DNA of 64,000 bases, taken from an uncultured Atopobium sp. (lineage in GTDB: Bacteria; Actinomycetota; Coriobacteriia; Coriobacteriales; Atopobiaceae). The notes beneath the pieces are model-generated. The model made no database searches. It was not told where the DNA came from and saw only the letters and a program-made list of their open reading frames with translations. The DNA is taken from the NCBI GenBank assembly GCA_916715765.1, contig CAKAPG010000005.1:56091-120090 (forward strand), in the 5' to 3' direction. This document shows, one piece after another, positions 53,565-61,477 of the stretch. The number at the start of each line of letters is the position of its first letter. Within the stretch, counting starts at the first letter, position 1. The position numbers and the translations under genes were made by a program.

Positions 53565-54360
53565 CTTCGAAGTCACCTCCAGCAACAACAGCAGGAGCAG
53601 CATTCTTCATCTTGGTCTGGAGCTGGTAATCCCAGAATGCGATACCAAAACCGATGAGAGCAAGAAGCAGAAGTGCTGGACCAGAGAGCTCAGGAATGCT
53701 GATAAATACGATTGCAGCTGCAAAGCCCATGAGGAAGAAGCCCCAAAGCTCGCGAGAAACCATAACCTTCAGCAGGATTGCAAAGCCGACGAAGCGCATC
53801 ATGCCACCGGCGACGGACAGTGCATTCATGAGCCACTTTGGAATTGCCGTGGTGATCTGAGTTCCAAATGCAGCGCCACCCAGGAAGAACAGGGTAACAA
53901 TGACACCAAAGAAGAGACCAAGAGCAGCCATTGCGCCGTAGTTGATACGAGCAATTCCCTTAGGATCGGCCTTCTCGGCGTATGCATCAGCAGTTGCCAT
54001 TACGGGGGACATAATGGTAAAGATGATGGTTACTGCATACTGACCAAGCAGGGAGAATGGGATTGCTGCAGCTACAGCAGCCATTGGCTCAAGCTTAGTG
54101 GTGATTGCAAACACTGCAGACATAATGCCGCCAATAACAGCATTAGGTGGTTGTGCACCACCAACAGGCATGTTACCGATGGTCATAAGCTGATAAGTAC
54201 CACCAACAATCAGACCAGTCTGAACGTCACCAAGAATCAAACCAACCAAAAAACCAGTTACGATTGGCTGGTAAAGAGACTCGAGGAAACTAAACTGATC
54301 GATGCCAGCGATAAACGCAACGATGAAGATTAATAACACCTGAATAGGGCTAACATCCAT
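53554..54360 (-). CDS. Mannose-family PTS component EIIC
   Basis: 268 residues from ATG 54360 (AAAGGAGGAG upstream). A polytopic membrane protein with the EIIC-Man motifs G-L-I-L-G-D-V-Q-T-G and V-G-G-A-Q-P-P-N-A-V-I-G-G. Overlaps the EIID start by 11 bases. Sugar-translocating subunit. Confidence 0.92.
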   Translation of the reverse strand: MDVSPIQVLLIFIVAFIAGIDQFSFLESLYQPIVTGFLVGLILGDVQTGLIVGGTYQLMTIGNMPVGGAQPPNAVIGGIMSAVFAITTKLEPMAAVAAAIPFSLLGQYAVTIIFTIMSPVMATADAYAEKADPKGIARINYGAMAALGLFFGVIVTLFFLGGAAFGTQITTAIPKWLMNALSVAGGMMRFVGFAILLKVMVSRELWGFFLMGFAAAIVFISIPELSGPALLLLALIGFGIAFWDYQLQTKMKNAAPAVVAGGDFEDGI

Positions 54361-54498
54361 CTTAACTCCTCCTTTCAAACACACCATAACTACCGATGAC
54401 GATGATCGGCAGACTATCCGAATACCTTTGCCAACCTGCTAGAAACGTTGCACCATTGCAACTTTTTGTAATCTCCACCAGGAAGTTGCGCGCAAAAC

Positions 54499-54981
54499 TT
54501 ACTCGAATAGCTTTGAGATATCCTCGACCGGGGTCGTAGGAACACGCCTAATCTCTAGAGTCACCCCCAATTCCTGAAGCTCACGGAAGGCAGCGACGTC
54601 CTTATCGTCTACCGCCACACTTGTGGCGACCTGTCGCTTTCCCTCAGCCATGTGCATATTGCCGATGTTCACTTTTTTGATTGGAACACCGCCCTTAACC
54701 AGAGTGAGGACATCCTCTGGATTCTCGGCAACAAGGAAAATGTGCTGGCTTGCTGAAGCCTTGTGGATAACATCGATAGTCTTCTGGAGCGTAAAGTACC
54801 TGGTTGCAACACCATTTGGTGCAGCCATATCCATGAGGCCCTGACGCATCTTATTGCCTGCGACCTCGTCATTAGCAACAAGGATGAGATTTGTTCCAAG
54901 GGTGCCGTTCCACTGAGTAGCAACCTGACCATGAATCAAACGATTATCGATTCGAGCAAGCTTGATATCTGGTTCTCCCAT
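54499..54981 (-). CDS. Mannose-family PTS component EIIB
   Basis: 160 residues from ATG 54981. The phosphorylated histidine is in R-I-D-N-R-L-I-H-G-Q-V (about residue 17), and the G-G-V-P-I-K-K-V-N-I-G-N-M-H segment is typical. Passes phosphate from EIIA to the sugar. A 138-base gap separates it from EIIC and holds a small GTTGCA/TGCAAC hairpin. Confidence 0.92.
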   Translation of the reverse strand: MGEPDIKLARIDNRLIHGQVATQWNGTLGTNLILVANDEVAGNKMRQGLMDMAAPNGVATRYFTLQKTIDVIHKASASQHIFLVAENPEDVLTLVKGGVPIKKVNIGNMHMAEGKRQVATSVAVDDKDVAAFRELQELGVTLEIRRVPTTPVEDISKLFE

Positions 54982-55076
54982 AACAAGTTCTCCTCTCTTT
55001 GCGCGCACACTTGTGCGTGCTATCTGCGATTTTCATCGCACTACTCGCAACTTGCGCTGCGTGTTTTACTGCAAAT

Positions 55077-55367
55077 TTATTTATTGTTGGAAACGCTGAT
55101 TAACGCCCAACGATCCAACGTGATGACCACATTTGGAGCGAACTCAACATCTACTGTTTCTTTTTTGACGTTTTTAACTACGCCATACATTCCGCTGTTA
55201 GTCTTAACTTTCTGACCTGCATGAAGATTCTTCAGAAACTCTGAAGTTGTTCCCGCCTTTTTAGAAGAGGCTCTCCAAATAAAGAAGGAATAAATAAGGC
55301 CCAAAATTACTAAGAACGCGAGAAGAACAATGGATGAAGCAAGAATGTTCTCTGCTAGATTTGCCAT
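55077..55367 (-). CDS. yajC: YajC-family small membrane protein within the PTS operon
   Basis: 96 residues from ATG 55367, six bases after AAGGAG. One N-terminal membrane helix (about 6-28), then a small domain with G-Q-K-V-K-T-N-S-G-M-Y-G-V-V, the YajC signature. YajC normally assists the Sec translocon, but copies placed inside mannose-family PTS operons are known in other Gram-positives. This one may be the only copy or a specialised paralogue. Confidence 0.85.
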   Translation of the reverse strand: MANLAENILASSIVLLAFLVILGLIYSFFIWRASSKKAGTTSEFLKNLHAGQKVKTNSGMYGVVKNVKKETVDVEFAPNVVITLDRWALISVSNNK

Positions 55368-55400
55368 GTGCATCTCCTTAACTCAACAACAAAACGCTAC

Positions 55401-55841
55401 TTAAATACCATCGTCTCCGAAGATGTCATCTTCTGGCTCAATCTCAAGCTCAAGACGCTTATGAACAACTCCCTGGCTACCAGCTAAAACAGCAGTCTCA
55501 ACCAGCTCTTCAAGAGAGGTATCTGCCATGCGACTACCAAGTGTTTCAAGAAGCATAGGAAGGTTTGTACCGGTAACAACTTCTACGTTTGAATAACTCT
55601 GAGCAATAATCATTGCCTGATTAAAAGGTGTTCCGCCAAGCAGATCGCAGAAAACCAGCACACCGTCAGTAGTGTCAAGAAGATCGGAAATTGTTGCGGC
55701 AAGAGTTTCTGGGTACGTTGCAGCGCCGGCTTCAATAAAAGGAACGGGAACAAAAGCTTCTTGCTCACCAGCAATCATCTTTAAAGCATCAGCAAGTCCG
55801 TTTGCAAAAGTTCCATGACCAGTTAAAACGCAACCTACCAT
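55401..55841 (-). CDS. Mannose-family PTS component EIIA
   Basis: 146 residues. The phosphorylated histidine lies in L-T-G-H-G-T-F-A-N-G-L (residue 9), and F-C-D-L-L-G-G-T-P-F-N-Q is the second family motif. Accepts phosphate from HPr and gives it to EIIB. First gene of the minus-strand PTS operon, with AAAGGAG upstream. Confidence 0.92.
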   Translation of the reverse strand: MVGCVLTGHGTFANGLADALKMIAGEQEAFVPVPFIEAGAATYPETLAATISDLLDTTDGVLVFCDLLGGTPFNQAMIIAQSYSNVEVVTGTNLPMLLETLGSRMADTSLEELVETAVLAGSQGVVHKRLELEIEPEDDIFGDDGI

Positions 55842-56377
55842 GTCAAACTCCTTTCAAAGAGTTGGAAACTATCTGGAGAGCTACACGGAAAACTAGGAGT
55901 GTTGAAGCTTCTCTCTAAGTGGTAGATACCAGATAACAACCTAACATAAGTATAGTCTAGTGAGCATCTTGAGATGTGTACGTTAACAATCGCCGGTTTA
56001 ACGGTACTATTTTTACCGTAAACGGTACAACGATTGTCATTTTCGCAGGTAGATATATGGATAAATTGTGATGACGCACTAAAAAGTTGAAACTTTTCCT
56101 AAAAAATTAGAAGTTCTTATAACGCACCTTTATACGTAATAAATGTAGTAAACAACCCTAAAATCCTGCTCAAATATGGTGAGAAAATAAAATTGGTATT
56201 AAGAAATTATGTACTGGTATCTTTTTTTAAAACATCTAAAGAAATTTTTCTTGATGGCTCTTTGGTTAAATAGATTCAACTCAATTCCATTTGCAGCGGG
56301 ACTGTTCCATAGTGTTTCTCGCCCCTGCGTTCCTCTGGGCACTTTGTGTGCACTGTCTTTTAGACGAGGTGATATGC
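55842..56377. promoter_or_regulatory. Divergent control region between the PTS operon and the sugar kinase
   Basis: 536 bases without a gene. TGGTAGATACCA (55920-55931) is a perfect-armed palindrome of the kind bound by NagR/DasR-type GntR proteins. A minus-strand TATACT near 55950-55956 is a possible -10 just upstream of it. A large inverted repeat, ACAATCG (55986-55992) with CGATTGT (56031-56037), encloses TACCGTAAACGGTA (56014-56027). The rest is AT-rich, including a long leader of the kinase gene with a GGCGAGAA word at 56316-56323. Confidence 0.6.
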
Positions 56378-57313
56378 GTGATTGTTACCGTAACACTCAA
56401 TGCATCCATTGATAAGGCGTACTACCTAGACTCTTCTGTTGTAGATGGAACGGTACACAGAGTCTCGGTAGTAGATAACAGCGCAGGTGGCAAGGGTCTT
56501 AACGCCTCACGAGCCATTACAACCCTTAACTACCCCGTTTGTGCCACAGGATTTGTAGGCGGCAATAACGGTAGATACCTTGTTGAGCTGGCTCACAAAG
56601 ATGGTATTACCAGTGATTTTATTTATGTTGAGCAAGAAACCCGCTCATGTATTAATGTCCTGGAACCAAGCGGGCAATCAACTGAATTCTTAGAGCCTGG
56701 ACAGCCTATACTTCCTGAAGAATTCCTTGCTTTCAAGGCAAAACTGGTGCAGCTTACCAAAGAAGCCGAAGTTGTTACCTTTAATGGCAGTGTTCCCAAG
56801 GGCATTTCTGCCGAAAATTACAAAGAACTTATTGAAGAGACTATGGCTGCTGGTGTGCCTTGCATTGTAGATGCCTCGGGCGCGCTACTCACCTCCTGCA
56901 TTGATGCCCTTCCTACCATGATCAAACCAAATACCGATGAAATCGGACAACTTCTAGGGAGAGAAGTAACTACAGAAAACGAGGTCATCGCAGCAGCTCA
57001 GGAGCTGCATAAACGCGGCATTAAAATTGTGGTTGTTTCACTTGGTGCAAAAGGTGCACTAATGGTTTCTGATGAAGGAACCTTTAGGGCAAATCCTCCA
57101 AAAATCGAGGCTATCAATCCTGTTGGCGCAGGAGATACCCTTGTTGGCTCATTTGCTGTTGCGCTTGCTCAGAAAAAGCCAACTTCAGAGTGTCTTACCT
57201 TTGCGCTGTCTTGCGCTACCGCAAGTTGTCTTTCTGCAGGTACCGGACGCTTTGATCAAGCTGTTGCAGCAGAAATTCATAAGCAGGTAGCAATCAAAAA
57301 GATTGCTGAGTAA
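56378..57313 (+). CDS. PfkB-family sugar-phosphate kinase (1-phosphofructokinase / tagatose-6-phosphate kinase)
   Basis: 311 residues from a GTG at 56378 (GAGGTGAT upstream); the start M-I-V-T-V-T-L-N-A-S-I-D matches the family. Motifs: G-G-K-G-L-N-A-S-R near residue 36, and the ATP/catalytic site N-P-V-G-A-G-D-T-L-V-G near 250. In the LacC/FruK/AgaZ-like group. Beside AgaS, NagA and a class II aldolase, phosphorylation of tagatose 6-phosphate is the best guess; fructose 1-phosphate is the alternative. Confidence 0.85.
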   Translation: MIVTVTLNASIDKAYYLDSSVVDGTVHRVSVVDNSAGGKGLNASRAITTLNYPVCATGFVGGNNGRYLVELAHKDGITSDFIYVEQETRSCINVLEPSGQSTEFLEPGQPILPEEFLAFKAKLVQLTKEAEVVTFNGSVPKGISAENYKELIEETMAAGVPCIVDASGALLTSCIDALPTMIKPNTDEIGQLLGREVTTENEVIAAAQELHKRGIKIVVVSLGAKGALMVSDEGTFRANPPKIEAINPVGAGDTLVGSFAVALAQKKPTSECLTFALSCATASCLSAGTGRFDQAVAAEIHKQVAIKKIAE

Positions 57314-57326
57314 GTCACCGCAAGAC

Positions 57327-57339
57327 GGGTTTCTCGCCA
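57327..57339 (-). repeat. Long copy of the TGGCGAGAAACCC repeat, intergenic
   Basis: Exact 13-base copy on the minus strand, 14 bases after the sugar kinase stop. Confidence 0.85.
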
Positions 57340-57448
57340 AAGGTTACAAAGACAAAACTATTTCTAGAAAACTTACGTAACAGAGTAAGAGAAACGTTAC
57401 AATTTTTTCAGTCAATCAAAGAGCCCTTTGGGGCGAAAGGAGCAATAG

Positions 57449-58300
57449 ATGTTCGTTACTACTAAGCAGATGCTTCTTGACGCACAGGCTGGCCATTATG
57501 CTGTTGGCGCCTTTAACGTTGAGAACCTTGAGTTTGTAATGGCTGTTGTTAGGGCAGCAGAAGAGCGCCGCTCCCCTGTTATTCTTCAGACCACTCCTGG
57601 CACCATCAAGTACGCAAGCCTTGATTACTTTGCTGCTATGGTTCGTTGTGCTGCTGAAGAGGCAACTGTTCCTGTTGCTCTTCACCTAGATCACGGTGAC
57701 GGCTTTGACCGCTGCATTCAGGCAGCTCGTGCCGGTTACACATCCGTCATGATTGACGGCTCTCACGTTCCATTTGAGGACAACATTGCACTTACCGCAT
57801 CCGTAACCAAGTTTGCTGGTCCTATCAACCTTCCTGTTGAGGCTGAGCTTGGCAAAGTTGGCGGTAAAGAGGACGACGGCCCAGCTGTTGAGGGCGAGAA
57901 TCCCTACACTGATCCAGACCAGGCTGAGGAGTTTGTCGCTCGCACTAACTGCACTTCTCTTGCGGTTGGCGTTGGCACCGCTCACGGCGTTTACCACGGC
58001 ACACCTCACATTGAGCAGGGCGTCCTCAAGGCAATCCGTCAGCGCCTTGATATTCCTCTGGTTCTTCACGGTACTTCTGGCGTTCCAGATGACCAGGTAG
58101 CAGAGGCAATTCAGAACGGTATTTGCAAGGTTAACTACGCAACCGAGCTCCGCCAGGTCTTTACCGCGGCCTTTATGAAGTACATGTCCGAAAACTCTGG
58201 CAACTTTGATCCAAAGAAGCCTTCCGTTCCTGGTATGGAAGCAATCACTCAGATTGTTGCAAGCCACATGGATAACCTGGGTTCTTCCCACAAGGCATAA
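57449..58300 (+). CDS. Class II ketose-bisphosphate aldolase (tagatose- or fructose-bisphosphate)
   Basis: 283 residues, close to the 284 of GatY/KbaY. Zinc ligands in H-L-D-H-G-D-G (residues about 80-84), G-T-A-H-G-V-Y and V-L-H-G-T-S-G; catalytic D in the first; A-E-L-G-K-V-G-G segment. AAAGGAG precedes the ATG. It splits the bisphosphate into dihydroxyacetone phosphate and glyceraldehyde 3-phosphate. It may serve both glycolysis and the amino-sugar pathway. Confidence 0.9.
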   Translation: MFVTTKQMLLDAQAGHYAVGAFNVENLEFVMAVVRAAEERRSPVILQTTPGTIKYASLDYFAAMVRCAAEEATVPVALHLDHGDGFDRCIQAARAGYTSVMIDGSHVPFEDNIALTASVTKFAGPINLPVEAELGKVGGKEDDGPAVEGENPYTDPDQAEEFVARTNCTSLAVGVGTAHGVYHGTPHIEQGVLKAIRQRLDIPLVLHGTSGVPDDQVAEAIQNGICKVNYATELRQVFTAAFMKYMSENSGNFDPKKPSVPGMEAITQIVASHMDNLGSSHKA

Positions 58301-58349
58301 ACGCCAAGGCTCAAGTAACGCACGAACCCTGCTTTTACAGGTAAAACAT

Positions 58350-58387
58350 AAGGCGAGAAGATCGATTGATCTTCTCGCCTTCTTCTT
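58350..58387 (+). terminator. Terminator after the aldolase, built from an inverted GGCGAGAA pair
   Basis: A perfect 13-base-pair stem at 58351-58380 (AGGCGAGAAGATC with GATCTTCTCGCCT, loop GATT), followed by TCTTCTT. Each arm contains the repeated word, at 58352-58359 and 58372-58379. Confidence 0.88.
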
Positions 58388-58417
58388 AAAGGTAAAGCGT
58401 TGTTGAAACCGCAAGCC

Positions 58418-59464
58418 TTAGCAAATCTTGCAAATCCAGTCTGCCTCTGGAGCCTCAATCTCGCCAGACTGAATGCTGGTCAGCGTGTTACGAAGCTTGG
58501 ACATAACTGGTCCAACAGCCTCCATACCAGCGCCAAAGACAATCTCCTTCTCTCCGTCAACAACTTTGCCGACAGGAGAAATAACAGCAGCAGTACCGCA
58601 CATGCCGCACTCAACAAACTGGTCAAGCTCGTCAAAGCGAACAGGACGCTCAATAACCTTCATACCAAGCAGGTCTTTAGCAACCGTTGCCAGAGAGCGA
58701 CGGGTAATAGAAGGCAAAATGGAATCTGTGTAAGACTGTGGAATAACCAGGGTTCCCTCTTTATCAACAAAGAGGAAGTTTGCGCCACTGGACTCCTCAA
58801 CATAGGTACGAGAGCCAGAGTCAAGATACATACTGTCTGCAAAGCCCTGCTCATGTGCCCAGGTGGTTGGGTACAGAGACATAGCGTAGTTGAGGCCGGC
58901 CTTGATATTGCCGGTTCCGTGCGGAGCAGCACGGTCATAAGGAGAAACGGTCAGTGCAACAGGAGCAACGCCGTTAGAGTAATAAGCTCCAACTGGAGTG
59001 ACCATAATACGGAACTCATACGTAGGAGATGGCTTAACACCAACAGTATTACCGGTACCGATCATAAAAGGACGAACATAGAGCGTAGCACCTGTACCAA
59101 ATGGTGGCACCCAAGCTGCATTCGCAGAAACAACCTCTTTAACTGCGGCAACAAATCTATCTTCCGGGAATGGAGGCATAACAAGACGAGACGCAGAGTC
59201 TACCATACGCTGAGCATTAAGATTAGGGCGGAAGCAAACAATGTCACCAGAAACCGTGGTATAGGCCTTTAAACCCTCAAAGACTTCCTGGCAATAATGA
59301 AAGATGTTTGCACATTCAGACAACGTAATGTTGTGATTGGTGGTAAGACCACCCTCGTCCCAAGCGCCATCTTGGTAATGGGCAACGTAGCTGTAGTCAC
59401 ACTGCGTATATGCAAAGCCAAGTGAGGTCCAATCAATGTCTTTCTTCTCCACTGAGTTTGCCAT
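58418..59464 (-). CDS. ilvE: Branched-chain amino acid aminotransferase
   Basis: 348 residues, the length of the BCAT2-like group. The class IV motifs are present: E-G-L-K-A-Y, the lysine in G-N-I-K-A-G-L-N-Y that binds pyridoxal phosphate, and Y-V-E-E-S-S-G-A-N-F. It exchanges amino groups between glutamate and leucine, isoleucine or valine. Stand-alone gene with AAAGG upstream. Confidence 0.92.
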   Translation of the reverse strand: MANSVEKKDIDWTSLGFAYTQCDYSYVAHYQDGAWDEGGLTTNHNITLSECANIFHYCQEVFEGLKAYTTVSGDIVCFRPNLNAQRMVDSASRLVMPPFPEDRFVAAVKEVVSANAAWVPPFGTGATLYVRPFMIGTGNTVGVKPSPTYEFRIMVTPVGAYYSNGVAPVALTVSPYDRAAPHGTGNIKAGLNYAMSLYPTTWAHEQGFADSMYLDSGSRTYVEESSGANFLFVDKEGTLVIPQSYTDSILPSITRRSLATVAKDLLGMKVIERPVRFDELDQFVECGMCGTAAVISPVGKVVDGEKEIVFGAGMEAVGPVMSKLRNTLTSIQSGEIEAPEADWICKIC

Positions 59465-59600
59465 GGCTTTCCTTTCTCCGTGGGTTTTAAAGAATGAACT
59501 CCATCATAAACGTGCGGATATAAATACCTAGTCGTATCAAATAGTTTGTAACCGAATAGATATTTTGCGGTATAACGTACATGAGCTGAAGGGAGCAAAA

Positions 59601-59960
59601 ATGAATATCAAACTTAAGAGGACTTACGATGCACCAGAAGCTGACGATGGGTATCGCGTGCTGGTAGATAGACTGTGGCCTCGTGGTATCAAAAAAGAGA
59701 ACCTACACGCTGATGAATGGACTAAAACCATTGCTCCTACTACTGAGTGCAGAAAAGCATTCAACCACGATCCAGAGCGCTTTGACAGCTTTGTGTCTAC
59801 CTATACAGCTGAACTTGACAGCAATCCTGACGCAGAAGCCTTTGTTGAACAGCTTAAAAAGCTTGATCAATCTACCGTGACACTGCTTTTCTCGGACAAA
59901 GACACTCAGTACAACAACGCTGTGGTACTCGAAAAGTGGCTTGAGACTAAGCTCAAGTAA
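59601..59960 (+). CDS. DUF488 family protein
   Basis: 119 residues from ATG 59601 (AGGGAG upstream). Family motifs: K-R-T-Y-D, V-L-V-D-R-L-W-P-R-G and L-L-F-S-D-K-D. Small cytoplasmic protein of unknown function found widely in bacteria. It is divergent from ilvE and convergent with murI. Confidence 0.85.
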   Translation: MNIKLKRTYDAPEADDGYRVLVDRLWPRGIKKENLHADEWTKTIAPTTECRKAFNHDPERFDSFVSTYTAELDSNPDAEAFVEQLKKLDQSTVTLLFSDKDTQYNNAVVLEKWLETKLK

Positions 59961-59979
59961 TATGCTTACCTAGCCACGC

Positions 59980-60789
59980 TTACATATCTTGCGAGAAGAA
60001 CTCCTGGTAGAAATCCAATTCTTCAGGAGTATCAATACTTGACGAGAATAAAATATCAGGCTCTACGGCGCTAGTGTTCTTGTCTGCAGTGACATCTGCA
60101 GGAGCAAGCAAGTTTGCCTGTCCAAGCAAACGCTTAAGCTGATGAGCAGCACCTGCGCCGCCGTCAAAAAATTCTACGTCTCCTAAAACGGAGCTAATTT
60201 GCTTTTTGATAAAGGGGTAATGGGTGCAGCCAAGAACCACAGCATCAACCTGACCAGCATAATCTCCCAAAAGCTCAGTCAGGCGGCTATGCATCTGCTC
60301 TGAATCAGCCTGACCAGATTCAATAAGCTCCACCAGGCCTTCTCCTGGAATAGAGATAACCTTTGCAGAAGGATGCAGGCGCGACTCAAGATTGTGGTAC
60401 TTCTGCAAAGAGAGCGTTGCTTTTGTAGCCAGAACAATCACTGTTCCATGGGGATATGCAGTTACTGCAGGCTTAAGAGCTGGCTCAACACCCACAATAG
60501 GCAGATGAGGATAAGTTGCTCTCAGCTCGTCTGCAGCAGCAGCTGTAGCAGTATTGCAAGCTATAACCAGCGCTTTTGCACCCTCATCAATAAACTTTTT
60601 AGCAATAGCGCCAGAGCGCTGAGCAATCTGCTCCTTAGGCTTAGTGCCATAAGGCGCAAAGGCAGAATCGCCAAAATAATGAAACTCCTCGTGAGGCATT
60701 TGGGCAACAAGGTGTTTAAGCACACTCATGCCACCAACGCCTGAGTCAAATACACCAATAAAATTATGAGGAGCTAAGCGAGCTTCCAT
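59980..60789 (-). CDS. murI: Glutamate racemase
   Basis: 269 residues. F-D-S-G-V-G-G near the N-terminus and the two catalytic cysteines in A-C-N-T-A-T-A and G-C-T-H-Y-P-F are present. Supplies D-glutamate for peptidoglycan. Its 3' end is 19 bases from the end of the DUF488 gene. Confidence 0.95.
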   Translation of the reverse strand: MEARLAPHNFIGVFDSGVGGMSVLKHLVAQMPHEEFHYFGDSAFAPYGTKPKEQIAQRSGAIAKKFIDEGAKALVIACNTATAAAADELRATYPHLPIVGVEPALKPAVTAYPHGTVIVLATKATLSLQKYHNLESRLHPSAKVISIPGEGLVELIESGQADSEQMHSRLTELLGDYAGQVDAVVLGCTHYPFIKKQISSVLGDVEFFDGGAGAAHQLKRLLGQANLLAPADVTADKNTSAVEPDILFSSSIDTPEELDFYQEFFSQDM

Positions 60790-60901
60790 TACAAACCTTT
60801 CAAACTGAATGTAAAGTATTTTATACCTTTATCATTCAAAGGTTGATTTGCGTCACTCTTGGGTAGAATGCCAAAGATATGTTTTTAACGATTGGAGTTT
60901 C

Positions 60902-61330
60902 ATGAGCAACGAAGGTAAAAAGGTAAAGGTCCACTACGTAGGCACTCTTGATGACGGAACTAAGTTTGACTCCTCCCGTGATCGCAACGAGCCACTGGCA
61001 TTTACCTGCATGGCTGGTCAGATGATCCCTGGTTTTGATGAGGCTGTCAAAGATATGACCGTTGGCCAAATTGTTGACGTCCACATTCCAGCAGCAGAGG
61101 CATATGGTGAGCGCCATGAGGAGGCAGTGCAGCCTGTTCCCGTAGCTCAGCTTCCAGGCTCTGAGAATCTTGTTGCTGGTCAGCAGGTTACTCTGGGCAC
61201 CCCTGAGGGATACCCTGTTATGGCAACTGTTGTCTCTAACGACGGCACCACTATCGTCTTTGACACCAACCATCCCATGGCTGGTAAAGACCTTAACTTC
61301 AACATTGAGCTTCTCGAGGTTGAAGAGTAA
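60902..61330 (+). CDS. FKBP-type peptidyl-prolyl isomerase (SlyD-like)
   Basis: 142 residues from ATG 60902 (TTGGAG upstream). An FKBP domain (V-H-Y-V-G-T-L-D-D-G-T-K-F-D-S-S) interrupted by an insert-in-flap domain (about residues 65-120) as in SlyD, without SlyD's metal-binding histidine tail. Cytoplasmic folding helper. A weak promoter (TTGATT, TAGAAT, 15-base spacing, 60843-60869) may lie upstream. Confidence 0.9.
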   Translation: MSNEGKKVKVHYVGTLDDGTKFDSSRDRNEPLAFTCMAGQMIPGFDEAVKDMTVGQIVDVHIPAAEAYGERHEEAVQPVPVAQLPGSENLVAGQQVTLGTPEGYPVMATVVSNDGTTIVFDTNHPMAGKDLNFNIELLEVEE

Positions 61331-61353
61331 TCCACTCCCCCTTTATAGGGCGA

Positions 61354-61395
61354 GAAGGGCGTAGGTGCTTCTGGCATCTGCGCCCTTCTTTTTTT
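61354..61395 (+). terminator. Rho-independent terminator after the FKBP gene
   Basis: A 15-pair stem (GAAGGGCGTAGGTGC with GCATCTGCGCCCTTC, two G-T pairs, loop TTCTG) followed by seven T. A GGCGAGAA word (61349-61356) overlaps the foot of the stem. Confidence 0.9.
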
Positions 61396-61411
61396 GCAAC
61401 AGCAATAGACA

Positions 61412-61448
61412 TCAAAAAGAGCTTGGCTGCATACAACCAAGCTCTTTT
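61412..61448 (-). terminator. Rho-independent terminator after the cell-wall hydrolase
   Basis: A perfect 12-base-pair stem (AAAAGAGCTTGG with CCAAGCTCTTTT, loop of 10). The minus strand continues with T, about 30 bases past the stop of the NlpC/P60-like gene. Confidence 0.88.
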
Positions 61449-61477
61449 ACGTAGCAAGTTATTAGAAGGCCAATGTC

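Noticed and set aside
58400..59272. Open frame of 290 codons opposite ilvE
   Set aside because: Antisense shadow; composition and lack of domains argue against a gene. The same applies to the frames at 57686-58414 opposite the aldolase and 49525-50418 opposite nagA.
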